From: an uncultured Alphaproteobacteria bacterium | GTDB lineage: Bacteria; Pseudomonadota; Alphaproteobacteria; RF32; CAG-239 | Length of the DNA: 64,000 nt | Reading direction: 5' to 3' | Assembly (NCBI GenBank): GCA_934277545.1 | Contig: CAKQUG010000003.1 | Location: 1 to 64,000 of the forward strand | In this document: positions 50,311-58,043 of the stretch, piece by piece | How positions within the stretch are numbered: position 1 is the first letter of the stretch | Layout of the letters: each line of letters begins with the position of its first letter | Program-made: the position numbers and the translations under genes | Notes under the pieces: model-generated | Told to the model about the DNA's origin: nothing | Databases searched by the model: none | The model's input: only the letters and a program-made list of their open reading frames with translations

Positions 50311-51309
50311 ATGTTAAAGACAGCAGAAGCTGTGTCTTTGGGACACCCTGATAAAACAGCAGATTATATTTCAAGCTATATTTTGGACAGATGTTTAGAA
50401 CAAGACCCGTCTGTACGCTATGGTGTTGAAGTTATGGTAAAAAATCAGACCGTGGTTTTAGGCGGGGAAATCAGTGGTAAAATTTCGTTTGAATTTATGG
50501 AAGAACATGTGCGGCAAGCCGTGCGGGAGATTGGTTATGACGCGCACTATGCCAAAATTTGGGGCGATGAGGCTATAAATGCCGACAAACTACGGGTGTT
50601 GGATTTAATCAGCTGTCAATCGGCAGAGATTGCGCAGGGTGTGAATCGTGACGGTTGGGGGGACCAAGGAGTGTTTGTGGGCTATGCCTGCCAAGGCGAA
50701 GGCAATATTCCGGCTGAATTATATCTGGCGCGGCGTTTATGCAAGGCTTTGTATGAAAAAGCGCGTTTGAGCGATAACTTGGGGTTGGATATTAAAACAC
50801 AAGTTACCATGGACGGCAGCAAAATTAAAACCGCGGTAGTCGCTATTCCGATGAAACAGCAAGAGGAACTGCGCCCGTTTGCGGCGGAAATTTTGGAACA
50901 AGAGCCGGAAAAGCTGATTGTAAACGGTACCGGCTGCTATACATGTCATTCCAGCGTTGCGGACTGCGGCGTTACGGGGCGGAAACTGGCGTGCGATTTT
51001 TATGAAACTGCAAGCCCGATTGGCGGTGGTTCGCCTTGGACTAAAGACGCAAGTAAAGCTGATTTGACACTGAATCTATATGCACGCCGTTTAGCGGTGG
51101 AAAATTTAAAAGACAATGACGAGGCTTGGGTGTATCTTTCAGCTTGTATCGGGCGTTCGGAACTGCCGAGCGCGGTTTTGAAGACTCGTAAAGGCGATAA
51201 ATTTGCCGAACAGCTGCTGGCAGTGGAAAGCCGTCCGTCCGTTTTGATTGAGCGTCTAGGTTTGAATAAGCCGGTGTTTGCCAAATTTTGCCGCGAAGGT
51301 TTGATTTGA
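50311..51309 (+). CDS. metK: S-adenosylmethionine synthetase, short divergent form
   Basis: ATG 50311 follows AAAGGAG and gives 332 residues, shorter than the usual 380-400. Conserved motifs are present but altered: SLGHPDKTADYISSYILD (GHPDK), NRDGWGDQGVFVGYAC (GDQG), IVNGTGCYTCHSSVADCGVTGRKL and GGGSPWTKDASKADLTLN (normally GGGAFSGKD-KVDRS). The enzyme makes SAM from methionine and ATP. Loss of about 50 residues and the reworded P-loop suggest a distinct subfamily. It is divergent from mtnN. Confidence 0.85.
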   Translation: MLKTAEAVSLGHPDKTADYISSYILDRCLEQDPSVRYGVEVMVKNQTVVLGGEISGKISFEFMEEHVRQAVREIGYDAHYAKIWGDEAINADKLRVLDLISCQSAEIAQGVNRDGWGDQGVFVGYACQGEGNIPAELYLARRLCKALYEKARLSDNLGLDIKTQVTMDGSKIKTAVVAIPMKQQEELRPFAAEILEQEPEKLIVNGTGCYTCHSSVADCGVTGRKLACDFYETASPIGGGSPWTKDASKADLTLNLYARRLAVENLKDNDEAWVYLSACIGRSELPSAVLKTRKGDKFAEQLLAVESRPSVLIERLGLNKPVFAKFCREGLI

Positions 51310-51377
51310 TGATGCTTGACAATCGGGGCTGATTGCCGTATTTTGTCCTCAAGTTTTTAATTTGAGGACATTTTTTT

Positions 51378-53648
51378 ATGACAAAGCAAGAGTTATTGGC
51401 TCCGGCCGGAGATATAGAAGCCGGCTATGCGGCACTTTATTACGGTGCGGATGCGGTTTATTTAGGGTTACCAAAGTTTTCGGCGCGGGCGACCGCTACA
51501 AACTTTGACGAACCGGCTTTAAATGAGTTTACGGCGTACGCACACCACCTGAAACGCAAGGTTTATGCAGCTATTAACACGGTTTTGCAGGAAGATGAAC
51601 TGCCAGATTTGCTGCAAATGCTGGATATGTGTGTGCGCTGCCGGATTGACGGTGTTATTTTGCAGGATTTGGGTGTGGCTCGGGTTATGCAGGAAAAATA
51701 TCCGCAGATTGAACGGCATGCCAGTACGCAAATGGCGGTGCATAATAAAGAAGGCGCGTTGTTTTTGCAAAAAATGGGCTTTAAGCGCGTGGTTTTGGCG
51801 CGTGAGCTGACTTTGTCCGAAATTAAGGAAATCGCCGCTATTCCAAACTTGGAAACCGAAGCCTTTATTCACGGCGCATTGTGCTATTCTTACAGCGGAT
51901 TATGTCAGTTTTCGGCTATGGAATACGGTCGCAGCGCCAATCGCGGCAAATGCTTGTATCCGTGTCGAGCCTGCTTCAAAAGCGGCGGAAAAGAAGCGCA
52001 CTATTTTTCTATGAAAGATATGGCTTTGCAAGAAAAAGTGCTGCAAATGCCGGTAACTTCACTCAAAATTGAAGGGCGTAAAAAATCCGCGCTGTATGTG
52101 GCGGCGGTAACTGATTATTATCGGCGGATTTTGGATGGAAAAGGTGCAGATTCCGAGCGTGAAGAACGGATTAAGCAAATTTTCTCCCGTCCGTGGTGTC
52201 AATTTCATTTTGATGGCAAAAACAAAGATATTATAGACCGTAATTTTGTGGGGCACAGAGGCTTGCCGGTCGGCGAAGTGGAACAAAGCGGACATGGCTG
52301 GCTGCGTTTCAAGACAACGCATAAAATCGCACGTCATGACGGTTTGCAGATAGATATTCCGGGTATGGAAAAGCCGTTCGGTTTTGCGGTGCAGAAAATG
52401 CGTGTCAATAAACAGAATGTGTTTGAGGCCAAATCTGGTGCGGTGGTAGAAATTGAATTGCCTCGCCAATGCCCACAGCTATCTAAAGGTTGGAAGGTTT
52501 ATTTAGCCTCGGCCAGCGAAGTGAAAGGCGCTTATCATTATGAAAAACCTAAAGCTGGATTATATCGTAATAATAATGATATATCTGTTGAAGTTAAAGT
52601 TTCAAATGATTGCATAATTGCTAAATCCGGAGCTTATATGGCGGAGGTTAAAGGACAATTTTTACCGGCGAATAATCCGCAGAAAAGCCTGGAGGCGATA
52701 AAGACGGCGTTTGCCAAAACCGGAGATACTAACTTTAACTTAGCTGAATTACACATTGAAAATAAATATAATTTGTTTACTCCGTCTTCGTTGCTGAATG
52801 AATTGCGGCGAGAACTGTATAGTCAAATTAAGTTTGAACAGCCGGCTGTAGTTTTACCGGAAACGGAAACGCTGGTAAAAGGCGGTTGGCAGCCTAAGTT
52901 TGCAGTAAAAGTTGATAATCTTAACTATCTGAAAAATCTGGATTTAGACAGTATAAGTGAAATCATTTATTTAATCAGTCCGAATAGTGATTTGAGTGAA
53001 TTAAGTAAGCTACCGAAAAATAAGGTTAGGATAGCTTTGCCGGCGGTTTGCCGTCACCCGCAGCTATATGCAAATATTATTGCTAAATTGCTTGCCGGCG
53101 GCTATAAAAAATGGGAAGCAGCCAATTATTGGGCTTTAGAGGTTTTACCGCTGAATCAGTTGGATATCAGCTTTGATTCATCTTTGTATATGCTGAATAC
53201 GCAGGCAATAGCCATGGCTCAAAAAATAGGTGCTTCAATAATTACATTATCACTTGAAGATACTAAAACAAATATTTGTAAAATAATAGAAAAATCATCT
53301 ATAAAAACAAATCTGATAATTTATCAAGATGTTCCTTTATTTACAAGCGTGGGGTGCGTTAGAGATAATGATTGCCGCAGTTGCGCGCATGGCGAAAAGT
53401 GGTTTGATATGGAACAAAACGGTCATAAATACAAAGCGTTATCTCGTGATTGTCAAGTAATGATGTTTGACGCGGCTCCGTATTGTATAGCGGCTGAAGC
53501 TAAAGATTTGCAACCGGATTATTTCCGTATGGATTTTTGCTATCGTCCGTATGCTGCTGAAAAGGTTGCAGATATAGTTAATAAATTACTTAAATTTGAG
53601 GATATAACTAATTGTATTAAAGGTAATTTTATAAATAATAATATATAA
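51378..53648 (+). CDS. U32-family protein, RlhA-type 23S rRNA hydroxylase
   Basis: The 756 residues start KQELLAPAGDIEAGYAALYYGADAVYLG and contain FIHGALCYSYSGLCQFS and GKCLYPCRACF, the cysteine-rich signature of U32 proteins (formerly collagenase-like peptidases). A DUF3656-like C-terminal half follows with further cysteines (CVRDNDCRSCAHGEKWF). RlhA hydroxylates C2501 of 23S rRNA using prephenate-derived chemistry and an iron-sulfur cluster. Length and cysteine layout fit that subgroup. The last 400 bp are more AT-rich than the first part. Confidence 0.85.
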   Translation: MTKQELLAPAGDIEAGYAALYYGADAVYLGLPKFSARATATNFDEPALNEFTAYAHHLKRKVYAAINTVLQEDELPDLLQMLDMCVRCRIDGVILQDLGVARVMQEKYPQIERHASTQMAVHNKEGALFLQKMGFKRVVLARELTLSEIKEIAAIPNLETEAFIHGALCYSYSGLCQFSAMEYGRSANRGKCLYPCRACFKSGGKEAHYFSMKDMALQEKVLQMPVTSLKIEGRKKSALYVAAVTDYYRRILDGKGADSEREERIKQIFSRPWCQFHFDGKNKDIIDRNFVGHRGLPVGEVEQSGHGWLRFKTTHKIARHDGLQIDIPGMEKPFGFAVQKMRVNKQNVFEAKSGAVVEIELPRQCPQLSKGWKVYLASASEVKGAYHYEKPKAGLYRNNNDISVEVKVSNDCIIAKSGAYMAEVKGQFLPANNPQKSLEAIKTAFAKTGDTNFNLAELHIENKYNLFTPSSLLNELRRELYSQIKFEQPAVVLPETETLVKGGWQPKFAVKVDNLNYLKNLDLDSISEIIYLISPNSDLSELSKLPKNKVRIALPAVCRHPQLYANIIAKLLAGGYKKWEAANYWALEVLPLNQLDISFDSSLYMLNTQAIAMAQKIGASIITLSLEDTKTNICKIIEKSSIKTNLIIYQDVPLFTSVGCVRDNDCRSCAHGEKWFDMEQNGHKYKALSRDCQVMMFDAAPYCIAAEAKDLQPDYFRMDFCYRPYAAEKVADIVNKLLKFEDITNCIKGNFINNNI

Positions 53649-53755
53649 AACTTATCTGAATACAGGTTGATAAATTTATGTATTGCGGTAATGATGACAA
53701 AGATAGGTAAAATATGGATATATGCTAATTATCGCTATTATTTGTCGGAAATTAC

Positions 53756-53784
53756 TTGACAACTGGACAAAAAACTGCTAACAT
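53756..53784 (+). promoter_or_regulatory. Sigma70-type promoter
   Basis: TTGACA at 53756-53761, a 17-bp spacer and TAACAT at 53779-53784, 31 bp before the ATG of the glycine-zipper protein gene. Confidence 0.65.
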
Positions 53785-53815
53785 ACTCGTAATGATGAAT
53801 TATGCGGAGGCAAAA

Positions 53816-54724
53816 ATGAGTGAATTTTCAAAAAAAGAACTGGAACAAATAAAGCAAAGTGAGGATTTTAAAAAATTTGCCTCTTTGGGGGAAGATTTGT
53901 TTAATTCTGAAAATATGGCGCTGGACCATTATTTGAAAAATGAAAAACATAGAAAACAATGGAAAAAAGAGTTTTCGCCGGTTAATAAAACCAAAAAATT
54001 TTTCAAAACCTATAAGCGCGCATTTTTATATGCCGGCGGAGCTGTTGCTTTGGGGGCTGCTACTATGGGGATAGGAACTTTGGCTGCCGGATTGGGCGGC
54101 GGTGCTGTGGCGGCAGGACTTGGCGGCGGCGCCGTGATGGCAGGCTGGGGAACAGCTGCAATAGGTGCGTTGGCAAGCGGATATGCTGCAATAAGAGAAT
54201 TTAAGAATCCTACAGTTACGGAAAAAACTCAAGCAAAGCCGGCAAAAGTCAGTGTTTTGAGTAAAATTAAAAGTAAAGTAAAGGCTTTTGTTAAAAGTCC
54301 GTATACAAAAGCTGCTATGTATGCCGGTTTGGCTGTTGGCTTAGGGGCCGCAACCATGGGAGTTGGTACGCTGGCGGCTACTTTGACAGGAAGTGTGGCA
54401 GACGCGGCTCTATTGGGGAGCGTTGGTGTTGCGGCTTGGGGCGTTGGTGCTATCGGCGCATTGGCAAGCGGATATGCTGCAGTTCGTAAACTAAAAGAAG
54501 CAACTGCCGTCAAAAGAGCTGCAATGGTTGCAAGTTTAGAGAGTAGTAAAGAAAAAGTGGCAGGGCGTTTTTCTAAAATTTTATCAAATGTTAAAAATCG
54601 CTCAGCCAAGAATAATCAGCCGCAGTCTCGCGGGGAAATTATCACGGTGAGACCTCAGCCTGTTCGCGGTAATCAGAGCGCTGTTGCCGCAATGGCTCGG
54701 GCTAATAGCAAAGGCAGGGTATAA
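53816..54724 (+). CDS. Protein with duplicated glycine-zipper membrane segments
   Basis: ATG 53816 (GCGGAGG 7 bp upstream) encodes 302 residues. Two homologous Gly/Ala-rich segments lie at about 72-126 and 169-224. Each has GAATMG(I/V)GTLAA and ends (A/G)AIGALASGYAA, and each is preceded by a basic linker. An acidic/basic helical N-terminus (1-65) and a basic Arg/Gln-rich C-terminus (240-302) flank them. Such small-residue hydrophobic repeats insert into membranes in pore-forming toxins, effectors or channel-like glycine-zipper proteins. No signal peptide. Function unknown. Confidence 0.65.
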   Translation: MSEFSKKELEQIKQSEDFKKFASLGEDLFNSENMALDHYLKNEKHRKQWKKEFSPVNKTKKFFKTYKRAFLYAGGAVALGAATMGIGTLAAGLGGGAVAAGLGGGAVMAGWGTAAIGALASGYAAIREFKNPTVTEKTQAKPAKVSVLSKIKSKVKAFVKSPYTKAAMYAGLAVGLGAATMGVGTLAATLTGSVADAALLGSVGVAAWGVGAIGALASGYAAVRKLKEATAVKRAAMVASLESSKEKVAGRFSKILSNVKNRSAKNNQPQSRGEIITVRPQPVRGNQSAVAAMARANSKGRV

Positions 54725-54740
54725 GGATAGTATTTTTTAT

Positions 54741-54781
54741 AATAAAATACCGCTTCTTGTAGATAGAGGCGGTGTTTTATT
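54741..54781 (+). terminator. Terminator after the glycine-zipper gene
   Basis: AATAAAATACCGC (54741-54753) pairs with GCGGTGTTTTATT (54769-54781) with one G-U pair. The 3' arm is T-rich. Confidence 0.8.
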
Positions 54782-54980
54782 ATATATAAACGATTTTGGC
54801 AGAAATTATCAGTTTAAGTTGTTCATAATAAAATTAGTATTTGAGTTTATACGTTGAATAAAAAAATATTGTTTCGGCAGAAGGATATAATTTTTTTAAT
54901 GTAACTATTGATATTACAATAAAATTGTTTTATATACATTTAATATAATATTGATGGTTACAATGAAAGGATGTTATAAA

Positions 54981-55358
54981 ATGACAGATTATACAGTTAA
55001 AGATTTTGGAAGTTTTACTGAAATTGCTAAATTAGAAAATGGTAAAACTTTTTTGCATGACGCATTGGATTTAACCAGTTGTGAAATTTCTATAAATTCT
55101 ACACCTAAAGGTTTTAAAGTTCCATTTAGTCATAAACATAAACAAAATGAAGAAATTTATATTGTACTAAAAGGAAATGGAATTATAACAATCGGAGAAA
55201 ACAGAATAAATATTAAAGAAGGTTCTGCCGTGCGTGTTGCCGCAGGAGTTGCCCGTACCATAGAAAATACCGGCGATAGTGAGTTTAACTTTATCTGCAT
55301 ACAAGCCAAAGAAAATTCTCTTGCTCAATTTGGTTTTGGTGATGCGGAACTTTGCTGA
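54981..55358 (+). CDS. Cupin-domain protein
   Basis: ATG 54981 starts 125 residues. GFKVPFSHKHKQNEEIYIVLKGNG holds the first cupin motif (H-x-H-x5-E) and VAAGVARTIENTG the second, giving a probable metal-binding small barrel. Such proteins act as dioxygenases, isomerases or metabolite sensors. It is first of three genes (gap 9 bp to an Rrf2 regulator, which overlaps a DUF5131 gene). An upstream in-frame ATG at 54951 has no better binding site. AT-rich upstream region to 54782 holds no gene. Confidence 0.75.
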   Translation: MTDYTVKDFGSFTEIAKLENGKTFLHDALDLTSCEISINSTPKGFKVPFSHKHKQNEEIYIVLKGNGIITIGENRINIKEGSAVRVAAGVARTIENTGDSEFNFICIQAKENSLAQFGFGDAELC

Positions 55359-55367
55359 GAAAAAACA

Positions 55368-55805
55368 ATGCAAATATCAAGTAGATTTACAATAGCTTTG
55401 CATATTTTAGCCGCTCTTGAAACATTTAAAGGGCGGTTTCGCTTAACCAGTCAATTTTTGTCAGGCTCTATACAAGTTAATCCGGTAGTCATTCGTAATA
55501 TTTTGCTGCAGCTGAAAGCGGCCGGTTTTGTGCAAATACCCCGCGGGCACGGCAGTATCACACTTCTGAAGGCTCCTGATGAAATAAGTTTATTAGATGT
55601 TTATAAATCTATTGAACCTTTAGAGCAAAATAAATTGTTTAACTTTCATCAAAATCCAAATCCTAAATGTCCGGTTGGGCGGAATATTCATAATGTTTTG
55701 GATTGGCGCTTATTATCTGTTCAACAAGCAATGGAAGATAGGCTCAAATCTATGAAATTATCTGATGTTTTAAGTGATTTGCAAAATTTAATAAAGGCGG
55801 AATAA
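55368..55805 (+). CDS. Rrf2-family transcriptional regulator
   Basis: The 145 residues have the Rrf2 winged helix: QISSRFTIALHILAAL, then SIQVNPVVIRNILLQLKAAGFVQIPRGHGSITLLK, and LDVYKSIEP. One cysteine (CPVGRNI) is present at the site where iron-sulfur Rrf2 proteins such as IscR and NsrR have three, so a cluster is unlikely. It resembles the YwgB/CymR-like branch that responds to small molecules or oxidants. It probably controls the cupin and DUF5131 genes of its own operon. Confidence 0.88.
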   Translation: MQISSRFTIALHILAALETFKGRFRLTSQFLSGSIQVNPVVIRNILLQLKAAGFVQIPRGHGSITLLKAPDEISLLDVYKSIEPLEQNKLFNFHQNPNPKCPVGRNIHNVLDWRLLSVQQAMEDRLKSMKLSDVLSDLQNLIKAE

Positions 55806-56698
55806 TGCATGATATTTGGAATCCTTGGCATGGCTGTATCAAAAAAAGTATCGGTTGTCAAAATTGCTATATGTATTATTTAGACAAGCAACGAGGTAAA
55901 GACGGTTCCGTAATTTATAAAGTAAAAAATAACTTTGATTACCCGCTGCAAAAAGACCAAAATGGTAATTATAAAATCAAATCCGGGGAACAAATCAGAG
56001 TTTGTATGACCTCAGATTTCTTTTTGCCGGAAGCCGATGTGTGGCGTTCGGATGCTTGGAAAATTATGCAAGAACGGCCTGATGTGGTATTTTTTCTGCT
56101 GACTAAAAGACCGGAACGGGTTATTGATTGTTTGCCCTATGGTTGGAAAGAGGGGTGGAAAAATATATTTTTTAACGTAACCTGTGAAAATCAGCAGGCA
56201 GCAGATGAGCGTCTACCGATTTTAGAGCGGTTGCCGTTTAAGCATAAAGGAATTATGGTCGCTTCGTTTGTCGGGCAGGTTAGTATAGCAAAGTATTTGC
56301 AAAAAGGTTTTATTGAACAAGTAATCGCCGGCGGAGAAAACTATGACGGTTCCAGACCTTTGAAATATGAATGGGTTAAAAATCTTTATGAGGAATGTGT
56401 TGCGGCGGATATTCGGTTTGCTTTTATAGAAACCGGTACTTATTTTGAAAAAGACGGAAAGATATATCATATTCAAAGCAAATTTAAGCAAAGCCAACAA
56501 GCATATAAATCCGGATTGCAGTATTTGGGAAAACCAATCATATTTAATTTGAAATCGCTGCAAAACAACCTGTTTGAAAGTGAAACTTTAATTTATAAAC
56601 CGCATTTTAGGGCTCAATGTGAAACTTGTGGAAGTCGTTTGATTTGCAATGGTTGTTCTGATTGCGGAAACTGCAAAAATACATTAAAAAGTAAATAA
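55805..56698 (+). CDS. DUF5131 (phage Gp37/Gp68-like) Cys-rich protein
   Basis: The 297 residues begin HDIWNPWHGCIKKSIGCQNCYMYYLD, the defining WNPW-x-GC-x-K-x(4)-GC-x-NCY block of DUF5131. VFFLLTKRPERV and NVTCENQQAADERLPIL follow. DUF5131 proteins have a radical-SAM-like barrel and CxxxxxxCxxC iron-sulfur ligands; the substrate is unknown. The C-terminus adds a second cysteine cluster, CETCGSRLICNGCSDCGNC, probably another metal site. Start overlaps the Rrf2 stop (TAATG), so the two are coupled. Confidence 0.82.
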   Translation: MHDIWNPWHGCIKKSIGCQNCYMYYLDKQRGKDGSVIYKVKNNFDYPLQKDQNGNYKIKSGEQIRVCMTSDFFLPEADVWRSDAWKIMQERPDVVFFLLTKRPERVIDCLPYGWKEGWKNIFFNVTCENQQAADERLPILERLPFKHKGIMVASFVGQVSIAKYLQKGFIEQVIAGGENYDGSRPLKYEWVKNLYEECVAADIRFAFIETGTYFEKDGKIYHIQSKFKQSQQAYKSGLQYLGKPIIFNLKSLQNNLFESETLIYKPHFRAQCETCGSRLICNGCSDCGNCKNTLKSK

Positions 56699-56701
56699 AC
56701 T

Positions 56702-57592
56702 CTAGGGATTTATGTATAAAATTATGCTGCAAGATTTTTTTCCGGCACAGTTTTTGCAAGTCTGGTGCATTTTGGGTGCGGTCATATTTTTCATTAAAAT
56801 ATTGCTTTGGTCATAACTTAAAAAAGCCTCGGAATTTCCAATATATTGTGTAACCTGCTTGACTTCATTACTATTTGCTTTTGCGACTTCTAACGTGTTT
56901 ATGCAAGAATCAAATGCTGTAGGAGAGGTTAAATTATCTTTTTGCTCCCAATTAACACGCACATGATATTCAAAGGAACTTGCTTTTCCTGAGGGGGTTT
57001 TCCAAGTATTATTACCAAAATAAACCGTAAAAGAATTTCCGCTTTTATCATATAGTCTGTTGTCTTTTAATGTTACTCCGTCCGGCAATTCTCCAATTGC
57101 CGCAAACACATAACTTATGTTATCCCAAGTTGTTGTTTTATGATTTAAATTGTTTCTGATTTTGACCATATTTGCAAGTATTTGTTCCAATGTTTCTTTT
57201 TGCACGGCGGAACGATACATTCTCATAGCTTTGCTAAAGCCATTTAAACCAACAACAGACAGCACGGCAATAATAGCCAGTACGCCCAGCATTTCTATCA
57301 TGCTTCTACCAACCTCGCTTTGTCTCTTGTCATTGCGAGCTAAGCGAAGCAATCCAGTAACATCTTCCGTACGGGGCGAGGTCGCAGGCTTGTCTGCGGG
57401 TGAGGGGGACTTAAAAAACTTGCAAATAGTATTTAATAAGCGTCCTCGGCACCAGTCATTCTCGAATTTATGCCGATAATCTTGTGTGAATCGATACTTA
57501 TGCAATAATATGGCAAATTTATTGATTAAGTTAGTTACTTGTTGCCACAAGATTCTATGCACAGGGCATAGAATGACTGGTGTAGAAAACAT
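56702..57592 (-). CDS. Prepilin-like protein C, repeat-laden and probably phase-variable
   Basis: The frame contains SEVG-RSMIEMLGVLAIIAVLSVVG. Cleavage would fall after G95 counted from ATG 57592, giving a 201-residue mature protein that ends with CKNCAGKKSC. No binding site precedes ATG 57592. The same frame stays open upstream past it (ANPISLIRGTFFAAAEVF) to a (CT)8 tract just after a well-placed ATG at 57747 in another frame. A shift of one CT unit would join them into a protein of about 347 residues. The propeptide holds palindromic repeats shared with gene A (VTGLLRLARNDKRQ). Confidence 0.7.
   Translation of the reverse strand: MFSTPVILCPVHRILWQQVTNLINKFAILLHKYRFTQDYRHKFENDWCRGRLLNTICKFFKSPSPADKPATSPRTEDVTGLLRLARNDKRQSEVGRSMIEMLGVLAIIAVLSVVGLNGFSKAMRMYRSAVQKETLEQILANMVKIRNNLNHKTTTWDNISYVFAAIGELPDGVTLKDNRLYDKSGNSFTVYFGNNTWKTPSGKASSFEYHVRVNWEQKDNLTSPTAFDSCINTLEVAKANSNEVKQVTQYIGNSEAFLSYDQSNILMKNMTAPKMHQTCKNCAGKKSCSIILYINP
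57329..57580 (-). repeat. Dispersed palindromic repeats in the propeptide of gene C
   Basis: 57329-57361 is the GTCATTGCGAGC...GCAATCCAGT repeat in the same coding orientation as in gene A. 57552-57573 is a perfect palindrome, ATTCTATGC/GCATAGAAT, flanked by TGACTGGTG and CACAAG; a related unit lies at about 57451-57485. The block next to the cleavage site is shared with gene A. Confidence 0.7.
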
Positions 57593-57684
57593 TGGCTTGG
57601 TGCGGTCTGTTATCTTTAGTGTATGATTATTGCTGATTTTATCGAAAAACTCTGTAAATACCTCTGCAGCGGCGAAAAAAGTGC

Positions 57685-57747
57685 CTCTAATTAAAGATAT
57701 AGGATTTGCAGAGAGAGAGAGAGAGCTTTTGATTGCTTATTTTTCAT
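57685..57747 (-). CDS. 20-codon ORF: OFF-frame start of prepilin-like gene C
   Basis: ATG 57747 has GAGGAAAG upstream and reads MKNKQSKALSLSLC before stopping at TAG 57685-57687. With seven CT units (or ten) the same ATG would instead read through into the open frame of gene C. This is consistent with a translational on/off switch currently in the OFF register. The alternative is that gene C starts elsewhere and this ORF is incidental. Confidence 0.5.
57710..57725 (-). repeat. (CT)8 simple-sequence tract after a start codon
   Basis: Sixteen bases of perfect CT dinucleotide repeats on the minus strand, beginning 22 nt after the A of ATG 57747. Gain or loss of units by slipped-strand mispairing would change the reading frame of the downstream prepilin-like gene C. 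Confidence 0.8.
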
Positions 57748-57850
57748 CTTTCTTTCCTCATTTTTTATTAGTTATGTTTTTATTTTAGGTGCTCAAACAA
57801 AATATGTCAAATGTTAAATTTCAAATCTAGGATAAGAGTGTTTTGTCAAA

Positions 57851-58016
57851 AGTGTGTAAAAATAACGACCGTTTAAATCGGACTTTAAAATAGCTTCTTT
57901 TTGCAATTTATCAGAGGTTATCTGTTTTTGCAATAACTTTTTATAATTACGAAATTTTTTGCTAATTTTAAGCATTTTCAGATGGTTGTTTGAAGTGTGT
58001 AAAAATAACGGTCGTT
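57851..58016. repeat. Paired motif in the divergent C/D promoter region
   Basis: AGTGTGTAAAAATAACG occurs at 57851 and again at 57994 as a direct repeat. It is followed by ACCGTT in one copy and GTCGTT in the other, so the ends AACGACCGTT and AACGGTCGTT are reverse complements. The second copy also forms a hairpin with the TTTTTTTTACACA that follows it, just before gene D. It may be a regulator site shared by both genes. Confidence 0.45.
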
Positions 58017-58043
58017 TTTTTTACACAGTCAAGGAGGAACAAC

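Noticed and set aside
57990..58043. An N-terminal extension of prepilin-like gene D from ATG 57990
   Set aside because: The extension reads through a repeat and hairpin with no binding site. GTG 58044 has AAGGAGG at ideal distance.
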